Part shown: one piece after another, positions 9,114 through 19,167 of the stretch
Layout: the number at the start of each line of letters is the position of its first letter
Numbering within the stretch: position 1 is the first letter of the stretch
The notes under the pieces: generated by a model
Databases searched by the model: none
What the model saw: only the letters and a program-made list of their open reading frames with translations
What the model was told of the DNA's origin: nothing
Assembly: GCF_031822435.1 (NCBI RefSeq)
Contig: NZ_JAVQLW010000001.1
Coordinates: 753,501 to 817,500 of the forward strand
Source of the DNA: Paracoccus sp. MBLB3053
Lineage (GTDB): Bacteria > Pseudomonadota > Alphaproteobacteria > Rhodobacterales > Rhodobacteraceae
Length of the DNA stretch: 64,000 nt
Direction: 5' to 3'
Position numbers and translations under genes: made by a program

Positions 9114-9461
9114 CTACTTTATCCTGTTTTTCTTGCAGTACCGCATCATAACGGTCGGGCCCCTGCCTGACCGTGAAGTCGCCTTGACTGGCGAAGCACA
9201 GCGGGATTAGCCGATTCCGCTGCTGATTCGGTATGCCTCAACCCACATGACTGCCATGCGCCCCATGCAAACCCAAGCAAACTCAATCTAGCTTGCGCTT
9301 GCTGACGCTTTGAAGACACCTCGGAAAGCCCCGCCAGACCTTGACAACGCCGAAAAGACGTTTCGGTTGCGGCGGAACATGCTCGCAGATATAGGTTCGC
9401 GCGACCGCGGTTCAAGATGACGAGCCGCAGGTTTCCCACAACTTCCGCAAGGTAAACCTGA
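9114..9461. other. 348-bp divergent intergenic region between DUF6280 gene and efp
   Basis: No credible coding frame was found. The region should hold the divergent promoters of the DUF6280 gene and efp. A TTGACA hexamer at 9341-9346 is a candidate minus-35 element for efp, but no convincing minus-10 stands at the right distance. An imperfect inverted repeat (ACGGTC ... GACCGT, about 9149-9172) lies 35-60 bp upstream of the DUF6280 start. Confidence 0.4.
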
Positions 9462-10025
9462 ATGGCCAAGATTAATGGCAATGAAATCAAGCCGGGCTTC
9501 GTGTTGGAGCATGACGGCGGGCTCTGGGCAGCGGTCAAGGTGAGCCATGTCAAACCCGGCAAGGGCGGCGCTTTCGCTCAGGTCGAGTTGAAGAATCTTC
9601 GAGACGGACGCAAGCTGAACGAGCGTTTCCGGTCGGAAGACAAGGTCGATCAGGTCCGTCTCGACAACAAGGACCAGCAGTTTCTTTACGAGACCGACGG
9701 TCGACTGGTGTTCATGGACAATGAAACCTTCGAGCAGATCGAGCTGGACGCCGAGTTGCTGGGCGATCGCCGTCCGTTCCTGCAGGATGGCATGACCGCC
9801 ACCGTCGAATATTACGGCGATGAAGCTCTTTCCGTGCGCATCCCCCAGAAAGTCGTCTGCCGCGTCGCGGAAACCGAGCCAGTCCTGAACGGCCAGACCG
9901 CCGCGAAAAGCTTCAAGCCCGCGATCCTCGACAATGGCGTGCGCGTGATGATCCCGCCCTTCGTGGGTGTTGATGAGGATATCGTCGTGAACACCGAGCT
10001 TTTCGAATATTCGGAACGCGCCTGA
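9462..10025 (+). CDS. efp: elongation factor P
   Basis: EF-P of the usual length (187 residues). It binds the ribosome between the P and E sites and relieves stalling at polyproline stretches. The three-domain organisation is intact: an N-terminal KOW-like domain with the modifiable loop [10 protein letters not shown], where lysine 34 is the residue that EpmA would beta-lysylate, followed by two OB-like domains ending in FEYSERA. Whether it is modified cannot be judged because no epmA/epmB is in the window. The gene stands alone. Confidence 0.96.
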   Translation: MAKINGNEIKPGFVLEHDGGLWAAVKVSHVKPGKGGAFAQVELKNLRDGRKLNERFRSEDKVDQVRLDNKDQQFLYETDGRLVFMDNETFEQIELDAELLGDRRPFLQDGMTATVEYYGDEALSVRIPQKVVCRVAETEPVLNGQTAAKSFKPAILDNGVRVMIPPFVGVDEDIVVNTELFEYSERA

Positions 10026-10182
10026 CCACGGCTCTTGAAGCTCAATGCGACTTGCGTGGGCCGATTGCGGCCCCGCTGCGCAAATTCCCGTGAAAGACAG
10101 GCAAGTTTCTGCCATACGGGACCTCGTTCGGGACCCGAAAAACCGTCTTGGGCGTTGCAATGCGACGAAGACGGAGAGACTG

Positions 10183-10485
10183 ATGTCGCAACCCCTGATA
10201 CATGTTGCCCACGAAGATTACGGTACATCCGGCCGCTACATTGCTTCGATTGATGGAACCGAAGGCGAGGCCGAACTGACCTGGCGGTCTGGTGGACCCG
10301 GGATCATCGTGGCGGATCATACCTACGCCCCCAATGCCATGCGCGGAACCGGCGCTGCGACGGCGCTTGTCCAGCGCCTGATCGAGGATGCCCGGCGCAA
10401 CGGACTTCTGATCGTGCCCTCATGCACCTATGTACGAGCGCAATTCGCCCGGCACCCCGAATGGCAGGATCTCCGGGCGGGCTGA
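10183..10485 (+). CDS. small GNAT-like N-acetyltransferase (YidJ/PF14542 type)
   Basis: A 100-residue protein of the minimal GNAT family (YjdJ/YidJ-like, PF14542). It shows the acetyl-CoA-binding region MRGTGAATALVQRLIEDARRNG and the ending PSCTYVRAQFARHPEWQDL, which is diagnostic of this family. The ATG at 10183 was chosen over an upstream in-frame start at 10045 because GGAGAG lies 4 bases before it and the family starts here. Substrate unknown. It converges on the LysR regulator gene. Confidence 0.82.
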   Translation: MSQPLIHVAHEDYGTSGRYIASIDGTEGEAELTWRSGGPGIIVADHTYAPNAMRGTGAATALVQRLIEDARRNGLLIVPSCTYVRAQFARHPEWQDLRAG

Positions 10486-10495
10486 GCGCACGCGA

Positions 10496-11455
10496 TCAGG
10501 CGTGGCGAAGTCGCAGCCCTTCGCGAAGGACATTCAGAAACAACTGTGCGGCCGGTGTCGGAACCCGATCCCTGAGCGTCACGATCGAATACGGCGCCAC
10601 CTGCAGTTCGGGTGCGACCCGCAACGCCCGGATTGGCGCTTCGCCTGACTCCTTCGAGAACAGCTCGGCCGCCGCGGTCGAAAGGATACCGACCGCCTGA
10701 GAACGCATCACGAAGGCCAATGTCAGCGTGAGCGAGGCCGTCGCGATGATGGTGCGGGGCATGCCCAGTCCCCGGTCCGTGAGATAGCGCTCGACCGCGC
10801 CGCGAAGCATGCTTCCCGTGGGCTGCATCACCCAGTCATATTCGAGGCAGTCGCGCAATTCGCATCGCTTCAGGCGTGCCAGCGGGTGATCGCTGTTGAC
10901 GATCAGCGACAGCGGCTCGGGACCGATCGGCGTCAGGTCGAACGCTGTGGCATCCGTGCCATCGGGAACGCGACCAAGATAGAGATCAAGCCGACCCGAC
11001 AACAGTTCCGCGGCAAGTCGGTCGCTCGAGGAGACGTCGATATGGACGCGCAGATGCGGTTCCGACTGCTCGAGACTTCGGACGATGGGCAATACCAGGT
11101 CGAGCGAAGGGCCGGACACCGAACCAAGATGGACCGCGCCGACCTTGCCTCGGTCGATGTCGCGCACCTCCCGACCCGCGATATCCAGATCTCTCAGCAT
11201 CGAACGCGCCCGTGATGCCAGGCGTTCTCCGGCGGCGGTCAGTGTCACGCCCCGACTGTGACGCCGCGTAAGTTGCGCACCGACGATCCGCTCAAGGTCC
11301 GAAAGCAGCCGTGATGCGGCCGGCTGGGTGATATTCATCATTGCCGCCGCCAGACTAAGCTGCCCGCTGCGCTCAACCGCGACCAGCAAAGCCAATTGCC
11401 GCAGTTTGATGCCCCGAGAGACAAGTTCGTCACCCAGATCGCGATTCCCACGCAT
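10496..11455 (-). CDS. LysR family regulator, GbpR-like
   Basis: A 319-residue LysR-type regulator. The winged-helix DNA-binding domain spans about residues 15-75 (KLRQLALLVAVERSGQLSLA ... TQPAASRLLSDLE), followed by a two-lobed substrate-binding domain. Its divergent position next to chvE matches gbpR of Agrobacterium and its Azospirillum counterpart, LysR proteins that control the chvE sugar-binding protein gene in response to sugars. I infer the same role: control of the chvE-gguAB-sugar oxidation operon and probably of itself. The assignment rests on family plus position. Confidence 0.82.
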   Translation of the reverse strand: MRGNRDLGDELVSRGIKLRQLALLVAVERSGQLSLAAAMMNITQPAASRLLSDLERIVGAQLTRRHSRGVTLTAAGERLASRARSMLRDLDIAGREVRDIDRGKVGAVHLGSVSGPSLDLVLPIVRSLEQSEPHLRVHIDVSSSDRLAAELLSGRLDLYLGRVPDGTDATAFDLTPIGPEPLSLIVNSDHPLARLKRCELRDCLEYDWVMQPTGSMLRGAVERYLTDRGLGMPRTIIATASLTLTLAFVMRSQAVGILSTAAAELFSKESGEAPIRALRVAPELQVAPYSIVTLRDRVPTPAAQLFLNVLREGLRLRHA

Positions 11456-11713
11456 CTCGTCACCGTATTCACATCTAAATGTTAGCGCTAAGATATATCA
11501 TAAAAGGTATAACCGGCGACAGAAACCGAAATTGACGCCAACAAGGCCGAAACGATAGCTTACGTCGCAGGCAAGCGGTGCAGAACATCGCTGCTGCGGT
11601 CAGCGGTATCGGGAAGGGCTCGGCCGGATCGCAACATTGGGGGGATACACCGGAAGATCCAACAGGCGCCGCAAAGCGCCGTCTTCTGCCGTGTCCATAT
11701 AACGGGAGGAAAT
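11456..11713. promoter_or_regulatory. divergent gbpR-like/chvE control region
   Basis: A 258-bp gap between the divergent LysR gene and chvE. It is locally A/T-rich around 11470-11515 (for example GATATATCATAAAAGG), where promoter elements and LysR half sites would be expected, and it contains a separate TTAGCGCTAA palindrome listed on its own. The start of chvE is preceded by GGGAGGAAAT, a strong ribosome site. Confidence 0.6.
11482..11491. promoter_or_regulatory. LacI-family-type operator (TTAGCGCTAA)
   Basis: A perfect 10-bp palindrome TTAGCGCTAA embedded in a 16-bp imperfect inverted repeat (11479-11494). A central CG inside TAGCGCTA is the usual form of operators for LacI-family sugar regulators in alphaproteobacteria, such as XylR of Caulobacter. 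It sits 27 bp upstream of the LysR gene start. No LacI-family gene is in the window, so the cognate regulator would be encoded elsewhere. Confidence 0.5.
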
Positions 11714-12778
11714 ATGTTCACCCTCAAGAAACTCGCCCTCGCCGCTGCTTCGGTCGCGGTTCTTTCGGTGCCCGGCTTCGCGCTGGCAGACGGCCTGGTC
11801 GGCATCTCGATGCCCACGAAGACCTCGGCGCGCTGGATCGCTGACGGCGATAACATGGTCAAGCAGTTCCAGGACGCGGGCTATGAAACGGATCTGCAAT
11901 ATGCAGATGACGACATCCCGAACCAGCTTGCCCAGATCGAGAACATGATCACCAAGGGCGTCAATGTGCTGGTCATCGCGGCGATCGACGGCACCACCCT
12001 GTCGAACGCGCTGGCAAACGCCAAGGCCGCCGACATCAAGGTGATCGCGTATGACCGCCTGATCCGCGACACGCCGGATATCGACTATTACGCCACCTTC
12101 GACAACTTCAAGGTCGGTGTCGAGCAGGCCAGCACCCTGGTGAATGGTCTGGAAGAGCGCTTCCCGGACGAAAAGCCGTGGAATGTCGAACTGTTCGGTG
12201 GCAGCCCGGACGACAACAACGCCTATTTCTTCTACGACGGCGCGATGTCGGTCCTGCAACCGCTCATCGACGACGGCTCGATCGTGATCCCGTCGGGCCA
12301 GCAGGGCATGGACAAGGTCGGCACGCTGCGCTGGGACCCGGCCACCGCCCAGTCCCGCATGGATAACATCCTGTCGGCCAATTACACCGACAAGCATGTC
12401 AACGGCGTCCTGTCGCCCTATGACGGTCTGTCGATCGGTATCCTGTCCTCGCTCAAGGGTGTGGGCTACGGCTCGGGCGACCTGAAAATGCCCATCGTGT
12501 CGGGTCAGGACGCCGAACTGCAATCGGTCAAGTCGATCCTGTCGGGCGAGCAGTACTCGACCATCTTCAAGGACACCCGCGAACTCGCCAAGGTCACCGT
12601 CGGCATGGTCGACGCCATGATCAAGGGCGAAGAGCCGCAGGTGAACGACACCGAAACCTACGACAACGGCGTGAAAGTCGTTCCGTCCTACCTGCTGGAG
12701 CCGGTGGCAGTGACCGAATCGAACCTGAAAGAGGTTCTGGTCGGGTCGGGCTACTACACCGAAGATCAGCTGAAGTAA
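11714..12778 (+). CDS. chvE: multiple monosaccharide ABC transporter substrate-binding protein ChvE
   Basis: A 354-residue periplasmic sugar-binding protein of the ChvE/MmsE type. A Sec signal peptide of about 25 residues ends at FALA-DG. The mature protein has the two-lobed pentose/hexose-binding fold with family blocks [32 protein letters not shown] and the hinge-side [11 protein letters not shown]. ChvE proteins bind L-arabinose, D-galactose, D-glucose, D-xylose and D-fucose; which are bound here needs testing. It is the first gene of the operon and is followed by a strong intercistronic hairpin that probably raises its transcript level over the membrane components. Confidence 0.93.
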   Translation: MFTLKKLALAAASVAVLSVPGFALADGLVGISMPTKTSARWIADGDNMVKQFQDAGYETDLQYADDDIPNQLAQIENMITKGVNVLVIAAIDGTTLSNALANAKAADIKVIAYDRLIRDTPDIDYYATFDNFKVGVEQASTLVNGLEERFPDEKPWNVELFGGSPDDNNAYFFYDGAMSVLQPLIDDGSIVIPSGQQGMDKVGTLRWDPATAQSRMDNILSANYTDKHVNGVLSPYDGLSIGILSSLKGVGYGSGDLKMPIVSGQDAELQSVKSILSGEQYSTIFKDTRELAKVTVGMVDAMIKGEEPQVNDTETYDNGVKVVPSYLLEPVAVTESNLKEVLVGSGYYTEDQLK

Positions 12779-12790
12779 TCTTATCAACCT

Positions 12791-12829
12791 GCGCCGCCGC
12801 AAGGGGACCACATCCCTTTGCGGCGGCGT
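12791..12829 (+). promoter_or_regulatory. intercistronic hairpin between chvE and gguA
   Basis: A 16-bp stem (12792-12807 pairing with 12813-12828, one G-T wobble) with a 5-base loop CCACA, ending 30 bp before the gguA start. It is not followed by a clear T-run, so it fits an mRNA-stabilising or partial-termination element of the kind often found after binding-protein genes, rather than a full terminator. Confidence 0.75.
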
Positions 12830-12858
12830 AATCCTTTAGCCAGGGGCAGAAGGTAACG

Positions 12859-14433
12859 ATGGACGCCATTCTGGAAATGCGGGGAATTACCAAGGAATTC
12901 CCCGGGGTCAAAGCCCTCGACAACGTCAACATGGTGGTCAGGCGCGGCGAGATTCGCGCGCTTTGCGGCGAAAACGGAGCGGGAAAGTCCACCCTGATGA
13001 AGGTGCTTTCGGGCGTCTATCCGCATGGCTCATATGACGGCGAGATACTCTACAAGGGAAAGCCTGTCGCATTCCGCGGCATTCCCGACAGTGAGGAACT
13101 GGGCATCGTCATCATCCACCAGGAACTTGCCCTGGTGCCGCAGATGTCGATCGCCGAAAACATCTTCCTGGGTAACGAGATCGCCCATCGCGGCGTGATC
13201 GACCGCCATGAGACGAACCGCCGGACCGCCGAACTGCTGGCCAAGGTGGGTCTTCGCGAAAGTCCCGAGACGAAGGTGGGCGAACTGGGCATGGGCAAGC
13301 AACAGCTTGTCGAGATCGCCAAGGCGCTCTCCAAGAAAGTGGATCTGCTGATCCTCGACGAGCCCACCTCTTCGTTGAACGAACATGACAGCGCCGCCCT
13401 GCTGCGCCTGCTTGGGACTTTCCGCGAACAGGGCATGACGGCGATCATGATCTCGCACAAGCTCAATGAAATCTCCGAGGTCTGCGACAGCATCACGGTG
13501 CTGCGCGACGGCTCGACCGTGGCCCATCACCAGGGCATGGTTCCGGAAAGCCAGATCATCAAGGACATGGTCGGGCGCTCGATGAACGACCGCTATCCGC
13601 CGCGCGATCCCAAGATCGGCGAAACCATCATGGAGGTCCGCGACTGGACAGTCGCCGATCCGGGCCATGATGGCCGCATGATGGTCGACAATGCCAGTTT
13701 CGATCTGAAGCGCGGCGAAGTGCTGGGTATCGCGGGCCTGATGGGTGCGGGCCGCACCGAACTCGCGATGAGCATGTTCGGCCGTTCGGTCGGCGATTTC
13801 CGCAAGGGCTCGGTCAAGATCCACGGCAAGGACGTCGACGTGAGCACCGTGTCGAAGGCGATCAAGGCGGGTCTTGCCTATGTCACCGAAGACCGCAAGT
13901 CGCTGGGTCTCGTGCTGGACGACTCGATCCGGCGCAACATTCCGCTTGCGAACCTTGCCGGCGTGTCCAGGCGCGGCGTCATCGACCGCCACAAGGAAGG
14001 GCAGATCGCGCAGGATTACCGCAAGGCGATCAACATTCGCGCCCCGTCCATCGACCAGGCGACCGTCAATCTCTCGGGCGGCAACCAGCAGAAGGTGGTG
14101 CTGTCCAAATGGCTCTTCTCGGAGCCCGAGATCCTGATCCTCGACGAACCGACCCGCGGCATCGACGTGGGCGCGAAATACGAGATCTACACCATCATCC
14201 GTGACCTCGCGGCCACGGGTAAGTCCATCATCGTGATTTCTTCCGAAATGCCCGAGCTTTTGGGCATCACCGACCGCGTCCTCGTGATGAACGAGGGGCG
14301 CCTCGTGGGCGAAATGCCCACCTCCGAGGCCACCCAGGAACGCATCATGTCGGTCATCATCAACTCGGGCCACGACCTGACCGAGGAAGACATCACCCCC
14401 GAAGAGATCGAGGCAGAGAGCGCCCATGTCTGA
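12859..14433 (+). CDS. gguA: multiple monosaccharide ABC transporter ATP-binding protein
   Basis: A 524-residue tandem ABC ATPase of the MmsA/GguA family that powers the ChvE importer. The first nucleotide-binding domain has Walker [10 protein letters not shown] (37-45), [16 protein letters not shown] and Walker [12 protein letters not shown]. The second has the degenerate P-loop [10 protein letters not shown] and a canonical signature [14 protein letters not shown] followed by [16 protein letters not shown], the usual asymmetry of sugar ABC ATPases such as RbsA/XylG. The stop overlaps the gguB start by 8 bp. Confidence 0.93.
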   Translation: MDAILEMRGITKEFPGVKALDNVNMVVRRGEIRALCGENGAGKSTLMKVLSGVYPHGSYDGEILYKGKPVAFRGIPDSEELGIVIIHQELALVPQMSIAENIFLGNEIAHRGVIDRHETNRRTAELLAKVGLRESPETKVGELGMGKQQLVEIAKALSKKVDLLILDEPTSSLNEHDSAALLRLLGTFREQGMTAIMISHKLNEISEVCDSITVLRDGSTVAHHQGMVPESQIIKDMVGRSMNDRYPPRDPKIGETIMEVRDWTVADPGHDGRMMVDNASFDLKRGEVLGIAGLMGAGRTELAMSMFGRSVGDFRKGSVKIHGKDVDVSTVSKAIKAGLAYVTEDRKSLGLVLDDSIRRNIPLANLAGVSRRGVIDRHKEGQIAQDYRKAINIRAPSIDQATVNLSGGNQQKVVLSKWLFSEPEILILDEPTRGIDVGAKYEIYTIIRDLAATGKSIIVISSEMPELLGITDRVLVMNEGRLVGEMPTSEATQERIMSVIINSGHDLTEEDITPEEIEAESAHV

Positions 14434-15610
14434 TACCACAACCGATCGCGGCAGCGACACCTTCGGCTTCATCCGCCGCAACATCCGCCAATACGGCATT
14501 CTCTTTGCCTTGGTCGTCATCATGGCGTTCTTCCAGGTCGTGACCGGCGGGATCCTGTTCCGCCCGGTCAACCTGACGAACCTGTTCCTGCAAAACAGCC
14601 ATATCGTCATCATGGCGGTCGGCATGCTTCTGGTGATCGTGGCGGGCCACATCGACCTGTCGGTCGGTTCGATCGCCGCCTTCGTCGGCGCGCTGGCGGC
14701 CATCATGATCGTCAAGATGGGCCTGCCGGTACCGCTGGTCGTGGTGCTGAGCCTCGTCGCTGGCGCCATCATCGGTGCGATCCAGGGCTATTGGATCGCC
14801 TATTGGAAGATCCCGTCCTTCATCGTCACGCTGGCGGGCATGCTCGTGTTCCGCGGGCTGACCATGTGGGCGCTGCAGGGCCAGTCGATCGGTCCCTTCC
14901 CGCGCGAATTCCAGATGATCGCATCGGGTTTCATTCCGGATGTGTTCGGGCCGGACAAGCCGAACACGCTTTCGCTGCTGCTGGGCTGGGGTGCGGCGCT
15001 CGCGATCCTGTGGATCCAGATCCGCAACCGCAAGCGCGAAGAAGCCGTGGGAATCGCAGATGAGCCCTTCGCCTTCTTCGTCGGCAAGAACGCCCTGATC
15101 TTCGTAGCCCTGGCCTGGATGACCTGGGCTCTGGCGAACTTCCGTGGCCTGCCGAACGTCTTCATGGTGATGGCCGTCCTCGTCGCGCTTTACGCCTTCA
15201 TCTCGGAACGCACCACGCTTGGCCGCCGGATCTTCGCGATCGGTGGGAATGAAAAGGCCGCGAAGCTTTCGGGCATCAATGTCGAGCGCATCACCTTCCT
15301 GACTTTCATGAACATGGGCATGCTGGCGGCATTGGCTGGTCTGGTCGTTTCCGCCCGCCTGAACTCGGCCACTCCGAAGGCCGGCGTCGGCTTCGAACTC
15401 GACGTCATCGCGGCCGTCTTCATCGGCGGTGCATCCATGTCGGGCGGCGTGGGCACCGTGATCGGCGCGGTCGTCGGCGCCTTCATCATGGGCGTCATGA
15501 ACAACGGCATGTCGATCCTCGGGATCGGTATCGATTACCAACAGGTCATCAAGGGCCTCGTCCTCATGGCCGCCGTCATCTTCGACGTCTCGAACAAGAG
15601 AAAAGCGTAA
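14426..15610 (+). CDS. gguB: multiple monosaccharide ABC transporter permease
   Basis: A 394-residue inner-membrane permease of the RbsC/MmsB family. About ten hydrophobic segments are visible, with the typical blocks [16 protein letters not shown] (about 72-87) and [18 protein letters not shown] in the coupling region facing the ATPase. Length matches GguB, which is longer than RbsC because of an insert around residues 165-215. Overlaps gguA by 8 bp and shares a TAATG stop/start junction with the dehydratase gene, showing that transport and catabolism are co-translated. Confidence 0.93.
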   Translation: MSDTTTDRGSDTFGFIRRNIRQYGILFALVVIMAFFQVVTGGILFRPVNLTNLFLQNSHIVIMAVGMLLVIVAGHIDLSVGSIAAFVGALAAIMIVKMGLPVPLVVVLSLVAGAIIGAIQGYWIAYWKIPSFIVTLAGMLVFRGLTMWALQGQSIGPFPREFQMIASGFIPDVFGPDKPNTLSLLLGWGAALAILWIQIRNRKREEAVGIADEPFAFFVGKNALIFVALAWMTWALANFRGLPNVFMVMAVLVALYAFISERTTLGRRIFAIGGNEKAAKLSGINVERITFLTFMNMGMLAALAGLVVSARLNSATPKAGVGFELDVIAAVFIGGASMSGGVGTVIGAVVGAFIMGVMNNGMSILGIGIDYQQVIKGLVLMAAVIFDVSNKRKA

Positions 15611-17352
15611 TGTCCTTCAAACCTGCAGAATGGCCCCGCAAGCTGCGTTCGCAGCATTGGTATGGCGGAAACTCCCGCGACACGATCTACCATCGCGGCT
15701 GGCTCAAGAACCAAGGCTACCCGCATGACCTGTTCGACGGGCGTCCGGTCATCGGCATCCTGAACACCTGGTCCGACCTGACTCCCTGCAACGGCCACCT
15801 GCGCGAGCTGGCCGAAAAGGTGAAGGCCGGGATCTGGGAAGCCGGTGGCTTCCCGGTCGAGGTCCCGGTGTTCTCGGCCTCGGAAAATACCTTCCGCCCG
15901 ACCGCGATGATGTATCGCAACCTCGCCGCCATGGCGGTCGAGGAGGCGATGCGCGGCCAGCCGATCGACGGCGCCGTACTGATGGTCGGCTGCGACAAGA
16001 CCACGCCCTCGCTGCTGATGGCCGCGGCCTCGGTCGACATTCCGTCGATCGTCGTCACCGGCGGCCCGATGCTGAACGGCTGGTTCCGCGGCGAGCGCAT
16101 CGGCTCGGGCACGCATCTGTGGAAATTCAGCGAGGCCGTGAAGGCTGGCGAGATGACGCAGGATGAGTTCCTTGAAGCCGAGCAGGCGATGAGCCGTTCG
16201 TCCGGCACCTGCAACACCATGGGCACCGCGTCCACGATGGCGTCGATGGCGGAAGCCCTCGGAATGGCGCTTTCCGGCAATGCCGCCATCCCGGCGGTCG
16301 ATAGCCGCCGCCGCGTCATGGCGCAGATGACCGGCCGCCGCATCGTGCAGATGGTCAAGGACGACTTGAAGCCCAGCGACATCATGACCAAGGAAGCCTT
16401 CGAGAACGCGATCCGCTGCAATGGCGCGATCGGGGGCTCGACCAATGCCGTAGTCCACCTGCTCGCCATGGCGGGCCGCACCGGCATCGAGCTGACGCTG
16501 GACGACTGGGATCGCTGCGGCCGCGACGTCGCGACCATCGTGAACCTGATGCCGTCCGGCAAATACCTGATGGAAGAGTTCTTCTATGCCGGCGGCCTGC
16601 CCGTCGTGCTGAAGCATCTGGGCGAAGCGGGTCTGCTGCACAAGGACGCGCTGACCGTCTCGGGCGAAAGCATCTGGGACGAGGTCAAGGACGCCAAGAA
16701 CTGGAACGAGGATGTCATCCTGCCGGTCGAGAAGGCCTTGACCCAGCAGGGCGGCATCGCCGTCCTCAAGGGCAATCTCGCGCCGCTCGGCGCGGTGCTG
16801 AAGCCCTCGGCCGCCTCTCCCCACCTGATGCAGCACCGTGGCCGCGCCGTGGTCTTCGAGGACATCGACGACTACAAGGCCCGCATCAACGATGACGCGC
16901 TCGACATCGACGAGACCTGCATCATGGTCATGAAGAACTGCGGTCCCAAGGGCTATCCGGGCATGGCCGAGGTCGGCAACATGGGCCTGCCGCCCAAGGT
17001 GCTGAAGAAGGGCATCACCGACATGGTCCGCATCTCGGATGCGCGCATGTCGGGCACCGCCTATGGCACCGTCGTCCTGCACACATCGCCGGAAGCCGCG
17101 CGCGGCGGTCCGCTGGCGATCGTTCGTACCGGAGATTTCATCGAACTGGACGTGCCGAACCGCCGCCTCCATCTCGACCTGTCGGACGAGGAGATCGCCG
17201 CCCGTCTGGCCGACTGGAAGAACCCGGTCGAGCCGCCTGCCTCGGGCTATGCCCGCATGTTCCATGAACATGTCGAGGGCGCGGATACCGGCGCGGACTT
17301 CGACTTCCTGAAAGGGTGCCGCGGCAGCGAGGTGGGTCGTGACAGCCACTGA
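15610..17352 (+). CDS. IlvD/Edd family sugar-acid dehydratase (L-arabinonate / D-galactonate dehydratase)
   Basis: A 580-residue Fe-S dehydratase of the IlvD/Edd family. Cluster and metal ligands are visible in NTWSDLTPCNGHL, VGCDKTTPS and SSGTCNTMGTAST, with MKNCGPKGYPGMAE in the C-terminal domain. Sequence type and neighbours point to L-arabinonate dehydratase (EC 4.2.1.25), which gives L-2-keto-3-deoxyarabonate. Since dgoK and dgoA follow and D-galactonate has the same C2-C4 configuration as L-arabinonate, I infer that this enzyme serves both sugars. No separate enolase-type galactonate dehydratase is in the window, which supports the dual use. Confidence 0.88.
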   Translation: MSFKPAEWPRKLRSQHWYGGNSRDTIYHRGWLKNQGYPHDLFDGRPVIGILNTWSDLTPCNGHLRELAEKVKAGIWEAGGFPVEVPVFSASENTFRPTAMMYRNLAAMAVEEAMRGQPIDGAVLMVGCDKTTPSLLMAAASVDIPSIVVTGGPMLNGWFRGERIGSGTHLWKFSEAVKAGEMTQDEFLEAEQAMSRSSGTCNTMGTASTMASMAEALGMALSGNAAIPAVDSRRRVMAQMTGRRIVQMVKDDLKPSDIMTKEAFENAIRCNGAIGGSTNAVVHLLAMAGRTGIELTLDDWDRCGRDVATIVNLMPSGKYLMEEFFYAGGLPVVLKHLGEAGLLHKDALTVSGESIWDEVKDAKNWNEDVILPVEKALTQQGGIAVLKGNLAPLGAVLKPSAASPHLMQHRGRAVVFEDIDDYKARINDDALDIDETCIMVMKNCGPKGYPGMAEVGNMGLPPKVLKKGITDMVRISDARMSGTAYGTVVLHTSPEAARGGPLAIVRTGDFIELDVPNRRLHLDLSDEEIAARLADWKNPVEPPASGYARMFHEHVEGADTGADFDFLKGCRGSEVGRDSH

Positions 17353-18271
17353 TCTCGCCATCATCGGCTTCGGCAAGATCGCCCGCGAACAGCACCGCCC
17401 GGCGTTGGAGGCCTCGGAGGCCTTCAACCTCGCGGCGACGGTCGATCCGTTCAACAGCGCCGAAGGCATCGCCGCCTATCAGGACGTGACCAGCTTCCTG
17501 GCCGAGCGCCCGGAAGTCGGCGCGGTCGCGCTGTGCACGCCGCCGCAGGTCCGCTTCGCGGTCGCCCGCGAGGCGCTGCTGGCCGGTCGCCATGTGCTTC
17601 TGGAAAAGCCGCCGGGAACCACGGTGTCCGAGGTGATGACGCTGGAACGCATCGCGCGCGAAAAGGGAAAGACCCTGTTCACCGCATGGCACAGCCAGTT
17701 CGCGCCCGGCATTCCCGGCGCGCGGGACTGGCTCTCCAGCCGCAAGATCACCGCGATCACGGTGACCTGGCGCGAGGACGTCCGCCGCTGGCATCCCGGC
17801 CAGGACTGGATCTTCGCCCCCGGCGGGACCGGCGTCTTCGATCCCGGCATCAACGCCTATTCGATCCTGACCTATATCCTGCCGGTCGGTCTTTACACGA
17901 CCGAGGCGACGCTGGAATTCCCGGAAAACCGCGACACCCCGATCGCGGCGCAGCTCAAGATGCTGACCGAGGAAGGCGCGCCCGTCGCGCTGGACTTCGA
18001 CTTCCGCGAGACCGGCGTGCAGACCTGGGACATGCGGATCGAGACCGACAACGGCGTGATGGAGCTGTCGCAGGGCGGCGCGACCATCACCGCCGATGGC
18101 GAGGTGCTTTCGGCCGAGGGGGCGCTTGCGGGCGAGTATGACCGCATCTATGCCCGCTTCGCCGAGCTGATCGCGGCGGGCGAAAGCGATGTCGACGTGG
18201 CCCCCTTCCGCCATGTCGCCGATGCGATGATGCTGGGCCGCCGCGTCCAGACGGACGCCTTCGAATGGTGA
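17339..18271 (+). CDS. Gfo/Idh/MocA aldose 1-dehydrogenase (D-galactose / L-arabinose)
   Basis: A 310-residue Gfo/Idh/MocA oxidoreductase. The N-terminal Rossmann motif is IIGFGKIA and the catalytic lysine lies in LLEKPPGTT; WREDVRRWHPGQDW and GGTGVFDPGINAYS belong to the substrate domain. Length and motifs agree with the NAD(P)-dependent L-arabinose/D-galactose 1-dehydrogenase of Azospirillum (309 residues), which oxidises the sugar to its lactone. The start is GTG at 17339, inside the end of the dehydratase gene, preceded by GAGGTGG. Its product would go to the SMP-30 lactonase encoded downstream. Confidence 0.88.
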   Translation: MTATDLAIIGFGKIAREQHRPALEASEAFNLAATVDPFNSAEGIAAYQDVTSFLAERPEVGAVALCTPPQVRFAVAREALLAGRHVLLEKPPGTTVSEVMTLERIAREKGKTLFTAWHSQFAPGIPGARDWLSSRKITAITVTWREDVRRWHPGQDWIFAPGGTGVFDPGINAYSILTYILPVGLYTTEATLEFPENRDTPIAAQLKMLTEEGAPVALDFDFRETGVQTWDMRIETDNGVMELSQGGATITADGEVLSAEGALAGEYDRIYARFAELIAAGESDVDVAPFRHVADAMMLGRRVQTDAFEW

Positions 18272-19167
18272 GGCCCGACTGGATCGCAGTCGATTGGGGC
18301 ACCACCCGGCTGCGCGTCTGGGCCATGCAGGGTTCCGAGGTGCTGGAAAACCGCGCCTCGGACAAGGGGATGGGTAGCCTGACCCCGGAGGGCTTCGAAC
18401 CGGCCCTGCTGGATCTGGTCGAGGATTGGCTGGGCGACCAGCCGGTCCCGGTCATCGCCTGCGGCATGGTCGGCGCGCGCACCGGCTGGGTCGAGGCGGA
18501 ATACCGCCCCACACCCTGCACCCCGCTTGATCCGCTGCGCGCGACCCGGCCTCAGGTCGAGGACACGCGGCTGGAGGTTCATATCCTGCCGGGCCTGTCG
18601 CAAAGCGACCCGCCCGACGTGATGCGTGGCGAAGAAACACAGATCGCAGGCTTTCTCGCGCAGAACCCGGATTTCGAAGGCACGTTGTGCCTGCCCGGCA
18701 CGCATTGCAAATGGGTCGTCGTCTCGAATGGCGAGGTCGAGAGCTTCCATACTTTCATGACGGGCGAGATATACGCCCTGCTTTCACGGCAGTCGGTCCT
18801 GCGCCTGACCATCGGCGATGCCGTGCCTGATCGCGAAGAATTCGCCGAGGCGGCCGGGCAGGCCCGGGAAAATGCCGAACTGATGCCATCGGCGCTCTTC
18901 CCGCTGCGTGCGGCGGCACTGCTTGAGGGTCTGACCCCCGAACAGGGCGCGGGCCGGCTGTCGGGATTGCTTGTCGGTTCGGAACTGGCTGCGGCACGTC
19001 CCCTTTGGGAAGACCGCCAAGTCGTCATCATCGGCGCACCCGAACTTTCGGCGCTCTATGCGCATAGCTTGACGCAAGCGGGCGCGGACGCCCATGAAAT
19101 GGATGGCGGTGCGCTTGTCCTTGCCGGACTGACCGCCGCCGCATCGGCCCTGACGAGGACAGAATGA
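18265..19167 (+). CDS. dgoK: 2-dehydro-3-deoxygalactonokinase
   Basis: A 300-residue DgoK kinase that phosphorylates 2-keto-3-deoxy-D-galactonate at C6. Family blocks include the phosphate-binding AVDWGTTRLRVW near the N-terminus, ACGMVGARTGW, and LPGTHCKWVVV in the middle. Normal length. The start overlaps the previous stop (ATGGTGA) and its own stop overlaps dgoA by 4 bp. With DgoA it commits the pathway to D-galactose, since L-KDA from arabinose has no C6 to phosphorylate. Confidence 0.93.
   Translation: MVRPDWIAVDWGTTRLRVWAMQGSEVLENRASDKGMGSLTPEGFEPALLDLVEDWLGDQPVPVIACGMVGARTGWVEAEYRPTPCTPLDPLRATRPQVEDTRLEVHILPGLSQSDPPDVMRGEETQIAGFLAQNPDFEGTLCLPGTHCKWVVVSNGEVESFHTFMTGEIYALLSRQSVLRLTIGDAVPDREEFAEAAGQARENAELMPSALFPLRAAALLEGLTPEQGAGRLSGLLVGSELAAARPLWEDRQVVIIGAPELSALYAHSLTQAGADAHEMDGGALVLAGLTAAASALTRTE

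Noticed and set aside
11456..11713. Possible riboswitch or small RNA in the chvE leader
   Set aside because: No recognisable aptamer pattern was seen; promoter and operator functions explain the region well enough.
13030..14772. 580-codon minus-strand frame opposite gguA
   Set aside because: Histidine/aspartate-rich antisense translation of an obvious ABC ATPase gene.
15535..17469. 644-codon minus-strand frame opposite the IlvD/Edd dehydratase
   Set aside because: Antisense shadow with no domain; the plus-strand enzyme has all Fe-S and family motifs.
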